This document shows positions 10,206 through 22,350 of a DNA stretch of 64,000 nucleotides, in pieces. The stretch is from the NCBI GenBank assembly GCA_948474755.1, contig CAOLHI010001662.1:124001-188000 (forward strand), in the 5' to 3' direction. How positions within the stretch are numbered: the stretch's first letter is position 1; each line of letters starts with the position of its first letter. This stretch comes from Ctenosaura bakeri (taxonomy: Eukaryota > Chordata > Lepidosauria > Squamata > Iguanidae). The position numbers were made by a program, and so were the translations under genes. The notes beneath the pieces are model-generated. The model saw nothing but the letters and a program-made list of their open reading frames with translations, did not search any database and was not told the origin of the DNA.

Positions 10206-11749
10206 TGGGAAAAGTGGTTTTTTGTTGTTGTTGTTGTTACCATTTGGTTGAAGTGTGAGGCCTTCAGGAGGTGAACTGAGGTCTTTGTACTTCTCTGCCC
10301 CCTTAGCTTTCATCAGCTCACAGTTTCCAAAGATCCCTGGCCCATGTATCTGCCAGGCATAGTACTGATTACTTACTTAACCCATAGACTTTGGGAGCTA
10401 GATGTGGTCTGCATCTCTATCAAAACTTGGTTTACCATTGGTTCACATTTGCTACTAGTGGATGAAGCTGTGAAGTGGAAGACTATATGAATCATAACAC
10501 TGTACACTTCTGATTGATCAGCGAAAACAAATTAGTGATCAGAGCTGCTTTTTGCAGTTTATTCAATTTCCCCCCACATACACAAGCTCAATAAAACTAA
10601 GTCCAATAAGATATTAAGGGCATTACATTTTCACAGATCTGACCGTAAGATGGAAATAATGTAAGCTGCAACTGTATACAAAATAAAATAAAATAGGCAG
10701 AGTTTGAGCAGAAGTGGCACCTCTGTACTTAATAAAAGCTAGAAGAAAAAGAACTGTCCTTTTAAGTCTAAAATAAACCATTTTTAATAAAATTAAATTC
10801 TTATTTTTTAAAAGAAGTGCTACTTTGAATCCCTATACATGTGGTTATGTTTCTTCAAGTTGCCTGTTGGCACAAGAAGAGAAAAATTCCAAAATAAAAC
10901 CTGTTTTCTCAAGCTCACAGATAACCTCACAATATGCAGAACTAATTAAAGTTTTGATTTCTCACCTTATTTAAAGGTTTTGGAGAACTCCTACAAGTCA
11001 CTTTTGTGTGAAAACGTCTGTGTAAGAATGTGTAAGAAACAGTGGATTATCAGGCAATTAAAAATGGGCTCTAGAATCTGGCAATGAAGTAATCATTTCA
11101 ACAAACTGATCCCAGTTATGTAGGTACTGCAACTATTCACCACAGGCTACTAATTCCACATGCTGTCCTCTAGCTTCCCCTGCCTGGTAGTGGTCAAAAT
11201 CAGAATTCCACAGGTCATAGCCACAGCAACAGGAGAAGACACAATGAGTAAAAATGCTAGAGTAGCTGCATCTTCTCCCAGAGAAGAGGTGTGCACATTC
11301 TGCAGGTCCAGAAGACAATTTTCTGGCAATTTTCTAACTCTTCATGGGCAATACCATCCCTGAATAGACAAAAAATACTGGACAGAAATCAAAATGGGAA
11401 ATGGTTGGGCATCTGCATGTGCTTTGTTTCGTAGTATTGCACTGCCATTATTTTGCCAGAAGCAGATAATAAGCTTTATTTGCCCAACATTTTTTGCAGG
11501 AGGTGGTTAGAAGGCATATAGGACTGAGGAAAAAGCCCCTGGGGCAGTGATACCAGTCATCACTTCCATGTCAGAGGAGCAGTGAGTCTTCTCTAGGTTT
11601 TAGTTTAAAAACCAAATGAGCTGTTCAAGGTTCTGAACTTATTAGGGAATTATAGTGGCACCTTGAAAAGGTCCTCTAAACATTAGACTTAAATCTGGAT
11701 CAGATGCATTGCTTCAATGATAGGGAAGTCACCAGCTGAGAAGCTGTTC
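10206..11749. other. No gene or clear repeat seen
   Basis: AT-rich sequence with a short (TTG)n at about 10220-10237 and A-rich stretches (for example 10678-10695). No frame resembles a known protein. Confidence 0.4.
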
Positions 11750-11767
11750 TGTAAATGGGCCTTTTTT

Positions 11768-12018
11768 TTAATAAAGATTTTTATCAGATTTTGTTAAAAA
11801 AAGAAAAAAAAAAGGTTACATTCCGGAGTACATATTTCCATATTTTCCTTTTTTTTTTTCTTTGGTTGAGGGTGGGTGGGTATTCCATATCAGTCAAGTT
11901 AATTATGAACTAATTTTGATTGAGTGCCAATGATGTATTATATATTAGAGCATTGTTAAGAATAAATCGGCAGATACTAGTTGTATATATTAGGAGGGTA
12001 TTGTATTTGGGGAAAATA
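11768..12018 (-). mobile_element. 5'-truncated L1-type LINE 3' end, with 18-bp TSD
   Basis: The segment starts with a T run and 'ttaataaagatttttat', the complement of an L1-type 3' end (compare 50020-50047), and runs about 250 bp. The 18-bp repeat 'tgtaaatgggcctttttt' occurs exactly at 11750-11767 and 12019-12036. The target carries T6 where the poly-A joined, as expected for target-primed reverse transcription. Confidence 0.75.
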
Positions 12019-12036
12019 TGTAAATGGGCCTTTTTT

Positions 12037-12931
12037 CCCCCAACTTAAATTTCCTTAATCCTCTCAGGATGAGTTGTTGTCACCATATAAAATTAAATTT
12101 AAAAAATAGACAACAACAAAAAAAAGCTAACAGAATGCAAGATAAATAAAACAAAGAACAGCATTATTTTAAGCACTAATTCTGGGCAAGAGGCTAGAAG
12201 AAATTTTAAATCATTTTGAAGAATTTTAACATTCCAAAGGAAAAGAACATTTTTAAAATTAAGGCTGAGATGATAGCTTACATGTTAATGAAGGGAAAAC
12301 TGTCTGTTACTGTAAGAAGGCCTTCTGATTTCAACATTTCCTTTTCCTTCAAATGTGAGAATATGGAAGATACTAAGGTCTTAATCCCTTTCATAACAAG
12401 AAGTAAAAGTTTTTTAAGATCATACACCGTTCAGTTTTAATATATCTAACAATAAAATATATAATAATATATTCTTAAAGGGAATATTGATTCAGGTTGC
12501 AAGACTGACCTGGGCCTGAAACTCATTCAACACAGTGGACTAGCATAGGATGACCATGTTATTACAAAGCATTCCTATACACATTGACACTCAGAAGTAA
12601 GTTCATCTGAGTTCAGTGAAACTAATCCCCAGTTAGGATTACAGCCTAAGATAAGCATTTAGATAAGCACAAAATTTTAATGGATTCACCTTGAAAGGCA
12701 AGCTGTCCACAAGGAGGACCATTCGGTGTAGCTAACATGTCCATATGGGTTATAGAAATTCCAAATTCTTGTTCTGTCTTTTATCATCATCATCACCACC
12801 ATCATTTAAGGAGAAGACAAGGTTTAATATGCTACTAAATTTAAACTGAGAACATCCTTCCTGAATCAAGGTCAATTATTCAGCAGGCTTAGGATTCCAA
12901 CCATGAAGATGGTCAGATTTGGAAGCTATAA
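12037..12931. other. No gene seen; one short dispersed motif
   Basis: 'ctgagttcagtgaaactaatccccagttaggattacagcctaag' around 12605-12650 is a motif also hinted at near 13745, 34738 and 41285. It belongs to a dispersed repeat that I cannot name. A short (CAT)n lies at about 12786-12804. Confidence 0.35.
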
Positions 12932-12947
12932 GAATAACATGTTAGAC

Positions 12948-12983
12948 ATAGCTTCTTGACCTTTTGGCTAAGATCAAGTGTAG
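12948..12983 (+). pseudogene. Truncated U2 snRNA pseudogene (first 36 nt)
   Basis: The sequence matches nucleotides 1-36 of U2 snRNA at 33 of 36 positions; the part 'cttttggctaagatcaag' is exact. Two of the three differences fall in the CpG at positions 10-11, as expected from methylation decay. The match stops abruptly after GTGTAG. Flanking words 'gaataacatgtta' (12932-12944) and 'gaatcatatgtta' (12984-12996) agree at 11 of 13 bases and look like a target-site duplication. Short 5'-end copies without a poly-A tail are a known class of snRNA pseudogene, thought to arise by self-primed reverse transcription. It has no promoter and cannot make U2. Confidence 0.85.
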
Positions 12984-13012
12984 GAATCATATGTTAAAGG
13001 AGCAATTCCCAG

Positions 13013-13083
13013 AAGGGTTACCGTGACAGCCTGTGAAGCAAAAACAGTCATGTGGCATCTTAAATAAGAGCAGATCTATTATG
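13013..13083 (+). repeat. Fragment of dispersed repeat D
   Basis: 'agggttaccgtgacagcctgtgaagcaaaaacagtcatgtggcatctta' and 'agatctattatg' correspond to the repeat at 33203-33345 ('gtagccatgttagtttgtc', 'gcaaaaaacaacaaagagc', then the 'ctttaagatta' region). Confidence 0.55.
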
Positions 13084-16000
13084 CGGTGGAGAAGATGTGG
13101 TCTTCCAGATGTTTTAGAAGCCCCAGAAATCCTGTATGCTCAAGGGTATATGTTGCAGGATAGTAATCCAAAACAGCTGAAGGGCCGAACAGTTTCCTAT
13201 CTTGGCATGAGCTTATATCACTATACATCTGTTTTTCTCCAAGGAGCTACAGGACCCCATGATTTTGCTACACCAGAGAATTCCATTTCTTCTTAGTAAT
13301 ATTATTAGCTCAGGACTTGTAACACTACTATATATGTAAGTAAACCTCTTTGGACAAAAACTGATTAGAAAAGACAATAATGCTAGGTAAAGTTGAAGGC
13401 AGCAGAAAAAGAGAAAGACTTCATTAGAGGTGGATGGACTCCATCAAGGAAGCTATGGATCTGCCTGAGTGGGGCTGTTGATGGCCAGGGAACCTTGATG
13501 CCTCTCATTCATAGGGTCACCCAGAGGCATATCTGGGTGTACATGCCCTGGGCACCAATACCAGGGAGATGCAAAAAAGCTGTGCATGTAGGGGTGGTGG
13601 TGGTGATAGGTGTAAGAAGGTAGGGGTGCAACTTCTACACTCACCCTAGGCATTGTTTACGCTAGATATGCCACTGGCATTACCATAAGCCAAAGCCAAC
13701 TTGATAGGAATGAACAACAGCAAAACCCTCATTGGGTACAATGGGGCTGACTTACAAGTAAACATGCATAGGGAGCATGTGTTGGACTATAAGTGTTATA
13801 CAGTGACTAAAAAATATCATTAGACTCTTAGAATACCAGCAGAGACTACAGAAAAAAAGAAAGAATGTGGAGGAGGCAGAAAGAAAGCAGATTCAAATGA
13901 CAAATTAATTCACCTTGCAGAAATTCTTTCTGGTGGGCCAGGAGGAGTTTTATTGTTCAACAAACAAAAGACTAGACTAGAACCTGTTGGTTGCTTCCAA
14001 CTATAGTTGGACAATTGAGACAATTGTTGAATGATGACACACAGGGAAATGCAATTGATTCAATGGCTCTACTGTACTCAGGATGAATAACAGAATTCAG
14101 ACCATTGTGGAGTTTTTCTCTCTCTCTATTACTGTGTAAGTAATCTGTGAATTGCAGTAAGCTGTGAATTGCAAACCATGAAGCAGTTAATACTTTGACA
14201 TTACAGGAATATGGTTGAGAAAATCTTGTTCCACCCATACATCTCAGGAAGCCATTTACCATTTGGAACATATGTGGGGTGGGATGGAGAACAGATCAAG
14301 TTGGGGATGCTGGGGCGGTGCGAAGCATTTGGAACGCATCTTACAGAGACATAGTGAAAATTCCTGCAAAGGAAGCACAACATCTCTGTTGCTACAGAAG
14401 AGCAATATTGACTCTTGGCTGTGAAGCTAGAACTCAAGCATTAAGATTTAAGCAACCCATAACAAATTGTTGCATTTTGGAATATCTCAAAGATCTTCAA
14501 GGAACTGTGATCTGAAATATTGTTAAAAATAAGAGATAGAGCAAAGAAACATGAACTGATATATAAACACACACTCTGAATTGAGGGCTGAGTATAGGGA
14601 GATATGGGCACAGTTCCTCAAGGAATTTTTCCTTTAGTCTCCAAATTTCTAGCATTGCAGTAACTTAAAATGTCAATTGAGCATTTAGAAATACAGTTTA
14701 GATGTTGAAAGATAAAGGTAGGCAAAGTAACCAAGGGAATACAAATGAAGCAAATATAAAATATAGGTGTGAACAATTTTTCCATGTGTCACTCTCCACA
14801 GTTTCACTGAAAGGATATTTTATTTTGGAGACAGCATTCTGATTGCAGGGCAATGCTCTCATTCCTACCCCACTCCATAGCTACATCCCTGGCTAACTTA
14901 GCTATGCTGCAAGAAGTAGTCATGCTTCTAGACATTTTGCTATCTGAAGAACAAGACAGTTCCCCTCCTTTTTCATGAACAAAAGCCATGGTCTGCTGGG
15001 TGAATGCTGCTGGGAATGCTGAAAATGGAAAGGGATTCTTCATTGAACCTGAAGGGAGCTGATGCAGCGCTCTTTCCTCCACACTTTCTGCTGACTCCCA
15101 GAGTCTGTTGCCTGAGGATACCACCACCACCTCATACTACAGAAACCCAATGACAGGCCCAGCTTGCTTCTATCTGCAAGGGATGGTGAGGTAGAGCCTC
15201 AGTTACTGATAATGGAAGGAAAGGAGGATCACACAGTAGGAGCATGACACATCAACTAAATGTCTTACCATGATACAGTGCCATCAAGGCACATGGAGCA
15301 AGATCATAACACTGTACCCAGATAGCTCTGTATCTCTCCTCCAAGGCAGCTGTCAAGCCCTAGGGATGTTGCCATGGCCATTTGCCAATAGGGAAGAGAG
15401 AAGGAAGATGGAGAGAGACTAAGCAGCACTTGTTATAGGAAAAAGGAATGAAGTTGTTATCTCAGGGCTCCAGTAATTGCAATTTTCATTATCATTCATC
15501 ATTGGTTATGTTGTTGGGTGAGATATTCAGTTTAACAATATTTGGAGAGCCACCTTCTCCAGCCTTGTTTTATAAATTTGTTTTTCTACCTTTTAAAGTT
15601 TGGGCCAAGACAATAGAACGGAGTAAATTGAGGAGATTAGTGGGCCAAGACAATAGAATGGAGTAAAAAGGAGATACTCTTTAAGAAATAAGAGACAATA
15701 GTATCATCCTACTAGTTTTGTCTCCTCAATTTGATTCTGAGTAACTGATTTGAAAATTTTATGTGTACCACTGAGAACTGTGCTTACATAATAAATGTAA
15801 GAATTATGCTTTACATAATTAAAGATTTAAGCTTTTATATGTTATTTTTAAATTTTATTAAATGAATGTTGTATACCTGATGCTGGTCATTTTAATCATA
15901 GCACAATCTGGGTCAACTGAGATTGGAAACAAATTATAGCCCGTGACATGGAAGTTCCATTATCGTGTTGATGATTCCTGTCCTGTTTAACTCCCATCCT

Positions 16001-16383
16001 GCCATCTTCTCTGGTTAAACCAAATCTTCAAAAATCCTGCAAGGATTATTACACCATGGTGGGACTATGAAGTTGTATACTTCACCTTATGTGATGATTT
16101 TGTCATGCTACAAGCTGATGAAGTCATTTTGACTCAACACAGCTTATGTCTGGAGAGAGGGTTAATGTGCATATTCAACAGTAAGTTGATACAGGAAAGA
16201 TATTTTTTCTGCCTCCTCAATCAGAAGCTCACTGGACAAATCAAGTAAAGGAGGTGATTTTAATTCGATTAAGAGTGGAGTCCTACAGTCCAGGTGGGAG
16301 GTACATCTCAAATATCATTGGACAACATGGTAAGCAAGATCTGCCCATAGAGATCTGTCATTGATTTCAAAGAGTTAAAAAAG
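13084..16383. other. No gene or clear repeat recognised
   Basis: 3.3 kb of AT-rich, CpG-poor DNA. The frames of 66-108 codons here, on both strands, lack family motifs and overlap one another. 'tgggccaagacaatagaa' occurs twice (15600-15617 and 15640-15657) as a small local duplication. Confidence 0.4.
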
Positions 16384-16514
16384 AGCCATAGTGATGTAGT
16401 GGTTAGAGCTTTGGACTACAACTCTGGAGACAAGAGTCTGAATCCCTGCTCAATCATGGAAACCCACTGAGTAACCTTGGGCAAGTCACACACTCCCAAT
16501 CTTTGAACAAATCA

Positions 16515-16515
<1 letters not shown>
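16384..16515 (+). mobile_element. tRNA-derived SINE, 3'-truncated
   Basis: The head 'gatgtagtggttagagctttggactac' and the body 'cactgagtaaccttgggcaagtcaca' are clear. The copy ends at 'gaacaaatcaat', where a (CTTT)n microsatellite replaces the tail. Confidence 0.8.
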
Positions 16516-16517
<2 letters not shown>

Positions 16518-16575
<58 letters not shown>

Positions 16576-16576
16576 T
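16518..16576. repeat. Microsatellite (CTTT)n
   Basis: About 14 uninterrupted tetranucleotide units joined to the broken end of the SINE at 16515. Confidence 0.95.
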
Positions 16577-16610
16577 TAAATCTTATGTTTGCTTTCGGGT
16601 TGCTGTTAAA

Positions 16611-16754
16611 TCCTGGAGTTTGCAGTTTAGGGAGGGGGGATTTAGAATCCTCAGCCAGCAAGCTCTTTGGCCTCAGTAAACTACAAACCTCTGCATTCCA
16701 CAGGATGTTGAAAGTGGAATCATAGCACTATAACAGTGTAGTGTGGAAATGGCC
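16611..16754. mobile_element. Palindromic MITE, family A copy 5, 5'-truncated
   Basis: Starts within the left arm at 'tcctggagtttgcagttta', contains the loop 'tagaatcctcagccagcaag', and keeps a complete right arm ending in 'gtgtggaaatggcc'. The outer part of the left arm is absent. Confidence 0.85.
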
Positions 16755-18988
16755 TTGATCTGCCAGATACATACTCCCCTTTATTCCACAGTTATATCTT
16801 TATTCCACAGTTATATCTCCAAAATGTTGCCTTCCTGTAAAAGGCAACAGGAGTGATTTTTAAAAAAAACATAAAAAGAAAGGGCAAAGAAAAAGCGTTC
16901 TTCCTTTCTTTCTGCCCTGGCTGGCATGAGTCCAGTTGGGCTTTGGATTTGGCACCTTTTCTGCCATGGAGTCTTTCTCTCCTGGAGCCAGAGGACTACT
17001 GGACCTGACTGCAAGCCTACAAATGCTTACCACACAGAAAAATCTGTTGAATGGAGAGGAACTCAGTTGTGAAAGAACAAGAAGGCTGAATATTGCCTTA
17101 TACCAGATCTACCACATCCATTTCAAAGTTGTCTATGTTGACTTGAAGAAGTTCTCCAAGGTTTCAGACAGAAGTCTTTTTTTCCCCAGTTTTGATTATG
17201 GAGGTGAAGGAATGAATCTGACACCTTCTGCATGTACCACCAAGCTATGGAATCTCCTCTGTGATACTTAGAACCATGCTGTGTGTTTTAAATGCAAGTG
17301 TTTATTAGATTGTAGATGGGAATTTCGTCCAGTTCAGAGATGCTTGTAACATAGGAGTATGGCCCAAGGACTGCATATACCCCCAGGGCTGTTTTTGTGG
17401 TCCTCAGGGACACAAAAGTATAGGTGGCATAAGTGATTTCCAAATAATTTCTGTTGTTAAAATCCTATCTTGAGCCCCAAAGGGGGAGGAGAACTCTACC
17501 CCTCTAGAGAGGTAGAGTATATGGGGTCATTTGAGGGGAAAAAATGAAAGAAATTGATCAAGGAGGTACACTAGTAGATATGGCTCTCCAAGGTCTCCTT
17601 TGCAGGCCAATGAGGCATCCAAGTCCCTGAACAGCTGTCCACTCTGCTTATGACTACACCATGCAACACATGTATTTCACCTTCTCTTTCCTCACACTCC
17701 AGGCTCAATGCACTTTTCACTTTGCCACATTTCTAGAGTTGCATGTATTTAAATGTCAAGGGAGGGAAGTCCATGCCAAATTGTTTAAATGAAACATAAG
17801 CACGATTGAAGTGAAACACAAGTGACTTCAATTTTATTTTCTACTTCAGTTCAGCTTGAACATTTGGTGCCACTTCATTCATCTCCCATATCAGAGTGAC
17901 ATAAGCCTTCATGAGGAATACAAAGTGAATTCAGAGAGGAGTAGGGAGAAAGAATATGCAGGGAGAGGAAGGGGAAGAGCATTTTACTGCTACTGATCAA
18001 GATTCATAAAATTAAAAAGATTCCACTGTAATTTGAAAGAGCAGTATTTGCTCCTTTGAACTTTGGATGTTGCAGGCCATTGGAAAAGACAGGCAAAACA
18101 TGGAACACATATTTCACACATGTTTACTGCTCTTTTGGGTAAGTGTGTCAAGACTAATTAAAATAAGACAATATTGTTCTTCTTATCATGTATGTTTGCA
18201 AGTATTTGTCCAAACACAAGTATTTGACATCCTGAGGTCCATAAAAATTGGAAATCTGTGAGCCTCTCAGATGGACCAGGGCAGAGGAGGGCAACTTGCA
18301 GTCCACCAGAGAGTCTTTGAAAAAAAATACTGCTCCTATTATCCCTTACTAATGACTTGTTGGCTAGATCTCATGGGACTTTCAGTCCAATAATATCTGA
18401 AGATTCACAAGCTTCACAAGAAACTTGCAAGCAACAGGAAGATGTTGGAGCTGTATGGATCACAGACGCAACATTGATGTTCTCAGCTGGAAAATAAGAT
18501 ACCACCCAAAACTTCTGCCTGTCTTGTCAGCTTCTCTGCATGGAATGTTGGCTGAAGAGAATCTTTTTTATCTCAGGCTGAACAATGTATATGGGGCCTG
18601 CCCTTTTGTTCATTGGAGCCAGATCTAAAAGCAGTAAATGTAGAACCTCATCCACAAAGAAACAGTAGTAGTAAAGAAAGGAATGCCTCTGAAGACACAC
18701 ACAGTTCCTGTCTCTGATTAATGACTGATGAGAAGTTGCCTGCAGATAACATTTAGTCCCTGCCTTTCCTCCAAATTTTTCATAACATTTTTATCCTCAG
18801 TAACAACCCTGTGGAGTTTGTTAGGTTAAGAGGGAAACACTGATTCCCCAAAGAGTTTCATGGCTATTTGAGCTTGAATACCCTCTTTCCATCTTATCAG
18901 GCACTCTAAGACAGGCTTCCTTAATCCAATACTTTCATGTTATTTCATGTTGTTGTTATGTTATGTTGTTTATCATGTTTATTGTGTT
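16755..18988. other. No gene recognised
   Basis: Contains a 111-codon plus frame (16936-17271) with no recognisable motif and no clear promoter or splice context, most likely chance. A piece around 18280-18400 ('gcagaggagggcaac... tcagtccaataatatctgaag') resembles a decayed MITE of the type at 23379-23500. Confidence 0.4.
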
Positions 18989-19037
18989 GTTATGTTATGT
19001 TATGTTATGTTATGTTATGTTATGTTATGTTATGTTA
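18989..19037. repeat. Pentanucleotide repeat (ATGTT)n
   Basis: About ten perfect 'ttatg' units, preceded by a degenerate zone from 18938 that reads like imperfect copies of the same unit. Confidence 0.95.
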
Positions 19038-19203
19038 AACTTCCACTTTACTCACCAAACATGGTCAAGGACCATACTGGCTGGATTTTAAGGAAGCTAT
19101 AGTTCAAAAGATCTGAATACCATCAGGTTGCATTGACTACAGTGGACCTTTGTTTTAAAATTATTGAGAAAAGTTTTCAAGTTATAGGGTTTATTTATTC
19201 ATG

Positions 19204-19234
19204 CATACATACATACATACATACATACATACAT
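19204..19234. repeat. Microsatellite (CATA)n
   Basis: Seven to eight tetranucleotide units directly next to the tail end of the SINE at 19235. Confidence 0.95.
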
Positions 19235-19475
19235 TGTTGTCATGTGCCTTCAAGTCATTTCCAACTTATGGCAACTTTAAGGTGAAGCTATCATGGGTTT
19301 TTCTTGGTGAGATCTGTTCACAGAGGGGTTCTCTTTGCCTTTCTCTAAGGCTGAGAGAGTGTGATTTGCCTAAGGTCACCCAGTGCATTTCTGTGGAGAA
19401 ACATGGATTTGAGCCTTAGCCTCCAGAGTAATAGTCCAATGCTCAAACCACTATACCATGATGGTTCTCTACATG
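19235..19475 (-). mobile_element. tRNA-derived SINE, Sauria type
   Basis: A nearly full-length reverse copy: tail 'gttgtcatgtgccttcaagtcatttccaac', central 'gggtttttcttggtgagatctgttcag', body 'ctaaggtcacccagtgcat', B box complement 'atttgagcc' and head end 'accatgatggttctct'. The (CATA)n tract abuts its 3' end and may have grown from the SINE tail. Confidence 0.88.
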
Positions 19476-20739
19476 TATACATATCCTGACTCTTGACCTT
19501 AAGAATAATACATTCCAGGGCAGATTGCCATAAAATAAAAAAAAAGAACAGTGTAATAATACCAATGAAGATGAAGATAAAGGAGAAGAAAAAGAGAAAG
19601 AATGCAACTTCTAGGCATATTGACTCCAGCCAAATGTCCCCACACATCATAAAGGATGTTTAAAAGTATTTTGGAGTTTTGCAAGAGGGTACAGTGACTC
19701 TCCAAAGCCTTCTTGAAGCTAATTCAGCCTGTTAACTTCTGACAGTTGCCCTTCCGTGCTACAGTACATCTGACCAGTGATTGTTTGCTTCAGTAATAAG
19801 GATCTTCCTCTGGAAGCTGAAAGTCAATTGAAGATACTAGCAATGAACTTGTCTCTTGTTTTCATCTGTTCCCATTGTAGATACAGGACAGAGATGGGTG
19901 AAGTTCAGTCATATGTCAACTCCAACTGCATTTGTGGCCGCCAAGGGTCCCTGCCCCCCCATTAGAGGTTTATTTTTTTCCCTTTTGCTCTCAAAATGGT
20001 CAATAATGCACTCAAAGCCTCTGGGAGATGTTACTGTCTAAACCACTTACATACAGGTGTCTTTTGCCCCTCCTTCACTTTTTAAGATTTTTTTCCCTTT
20101 TCCAATTAGGAAGTGTCTGTCTGCTTGGAAGCAGTTTCCAGACCTATAACAGGTGAGCAAGGGGTGGAAATGCCCCTCAGATGCAGTGAAATAGACAGCA
20201 GCCTCTCCCAGAGGGCTGGAAGAAGCTACTGGCATTTGTAGAAGCAAAACAAAATAATTTTTGACCTTTTGAATTTTTCAGTGGGGTAGAGGAAGATAGA
20301 ACATGGCCCTCTAGGGTGCTGTAGGGGGGCAACAGAACCTGCTGCAACTCCTGGCAGTTGCCCACCCTTGATATAGATCCGGCTAGACCCATATTGTTTC
20401 CACAAGTTGCCAATTCTGACTAAGCTAATGAGTAGGGGTGCCAGGTCAACACTACTCTAGGCCCTAAAATTTCAGGACCAAACCCTGAGATTTAAAGATG
20501 AGCCTTAGTGATATCACAGGAAGGGGCCCTGATGATGTTACAAGGCTGATGTTACAAGGGGTAGCCCTTGGTGATATCAATTAACACAAGATACTAATCA
20601 TTGTGCAGGCAATGCCATTACAAAAGAAGCTAAGCATAATAAGTAAAATACACACACTTTCAAGGTAGCATCCTTACCCTGAGATTCCTCACTGTTGTCT
20701 TAAAGACTGGAAAGGAGTGGCCAGGAACTGGGATCTGGG
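19476..20739. other. No gene or clear repeat recognised
   Basis: Frames of 60-101 codons occur on both strands with no family motif. CpG-poor. Confidence 0.4.
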
Positions 20740-21470
20740 AAATTAAGGTTGGGCCAACTGAATCCTCAGATCCTCAAATCCTCAAATCCTGGATAAGGAT
20801 TCGAGATTTGCAGATCTGAATCCCTCCACCAAAATAGGTCTTAGACATGCAGAGGGCCTACTTGGTGGATTCCGGCTGATCAGGCAGAGGGTGGCTGACT
20901 GGAGACTGGAGAACATGAGATCGTTTTCTTGGCATCCGTCTCCCAGCCATCCTGGGCCCGATCAGGCAGAAGGTGACCAAGTGGAGACTGGAGAGCATGA
21001 GATCATGCTCCCTGCTTCTGTCTCCCAGCCGTTGTGGGCCCAATCAGGTGGAGAGTGGCCGGGTGGAGAGTGGGGCCTTTGGTGGCCACATAGGTGCCAA
21101 TTTGGTGGGCCTCTGGGCACCCAAAAATCAGAGCATATAGCTGCCTTCCCACCAACACTGTCTGTTCTCAGAGCTGTCTGTGCTGGCTCACGCTGCCTGT
21201 GCTCACTGGGCTTCCTGTGCCTGCTGGGGCTGTCTGCTTGTGCCCCCTGGGCTGCCTCTGCCCAGTGGGCTGCCTGTCCTTGTGGTTGCCTCTCTCTGCA
21301 AGGTAATAAAAACAACTCTCTTTTGACTTGATTCTTTTTTTGCTTGCTTTTTAAACCCTTTAAAAAAAAAAAAAATTCAAAAGATTTGAGATTCGTGGAT
21401 TCCCAGAACCTTCCAGTGATTCAGATCTGGATTCGGATTCGGAAAATTCTAGATTCATCCCATCCCTATG
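20740..21470. mobile_element. hAT-like nonautonomous element with internal minisatellites
   Basis: The right end reads 'gattcagatctggattcgg' ... 'ttctagattcatcccatcccta', whose complement starts 'AGGGATGGGATGAATC', like CAGGG-type hAT termini. The left end holds related inverted wording ('gattcgagatttgcagatctgaatccctccacc'). Inside, an 82-bp unit ('gatcaggcagagggtggc' ... 'cagccatcctgggccc') is repeated about 2.4 times from 20878 to 21068, and 21160-21300 is a degenerate GCTGCCTGTGC-type minisatellite. The 146- and 117-codon frames on opposite strands come from this repetitive GC-rich DNA. Confidence 0.5.
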
Positions 21471-22164
21471 GGAAACCCAGCAATGTCCCACAGTATCCTT
21501 TCTGGCCTTTATGAGGATAACCCTAAAACACACAAAAGCTCCACCTAATTATTCCTGAAGTTTGTGCACTGCTCCAGTGGTGTGCAAAAGTAAGATTTCT
21601 ATGTCTTACACCGGGCATGGGCACACATCAGAGCCCAAAATATAATTTTGGCCTCCTGCTGAGCTCCAGAGGGCCATATTGTTATGTTGTAGTTTCTATT
21701 TTGGTTGAGTAGAAGTGATGTCTCTTCTCCCTTGGTTGTCTTTGGGGCTTTGGTGGGGGGCAGGGGGGCAGAAAAAGGATTTCCAGGTGTTTGGGGGCAT
21801 TATGGAGTGGGAGGAGGCATTTTCTGAATGAAAAAAAAATCTGCTAAAATGTGGCTGCTGCTGGAAGTTTGAAGGACTGGAGGAGGGGCTCCATGGGGTC
21901 TGCACTGGACAGCAAAAGGGCTACGTAGTTCCCACACCTGAGAAACATGGAACAAAAGAGAGACAACAAAATCAATAAAGATATTAATGATTAAGGCAAG
22001 AACTGAATGAGGACCTCTTGCTTCAAAGTCAGTTACTGTATGAGGACTTTTAAAAAATGCTGCTAGATACTGTAGTATTTCAACATCTTCTCTGTGCTGC
22101 CCTTCAGTATGTATCAGTCCAGACCTTCCCAAAGCCTTCCCTGATTTCATTTGCAGAAGCTATG
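21471..22164. other. No gene recognised
   Basis: Contains minus-strand frames of 69 and 116 codons without motifs. Nothing repetitive is recognised with confidence. Confidence 0.35.
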
Positions 22165-22350
22165 CATCTTCATTCAAAAGATTTGAGATTCATGAGATTC
22201 ATGGATTCCCAGAACTCTGGTCTCTGCTCGGCCACTCTCCGCCTGATCGGGCCCAGGATGGCTGGGAGACAGGTGCAGAGAGCACGACCTCATGCTCTCC
22301 AGTCTCCACCTGGCCACTGGCCATCTGATCAGGCCCAGGACAGCTGAGAG
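22165..22350 (-). mobile_element. Second, partial copy of the 20740-21470 element
   Basis: 'ttcaaaagatttgagattca' and 'ggattcccagaac' repeat words from 21376-21412. Then the 82-bp unit appears in reverse: 'ggccactctccgcctgatcgggcccaggatggctgggagacag', 'catgctctccagtctccacctggcc', and once more 'ctgatcaggcccagga'. The order of blocks differs from the first copy, so it is a rearranged or internally deleted relative. Confidence 0.6.

Noticed and set aside
16936..17271. 111-codon plus frame
   Set aside because: No recognisable domain, low complexity of evidence, and surrounded by noncoding sequence.
20891..21331. 146-codon plus frame and 117-codon minus frame
   Set aside because: Both cross an 82-bp and a GCTGCC-type minisatellite inside a nonautonomous element. 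No domain.
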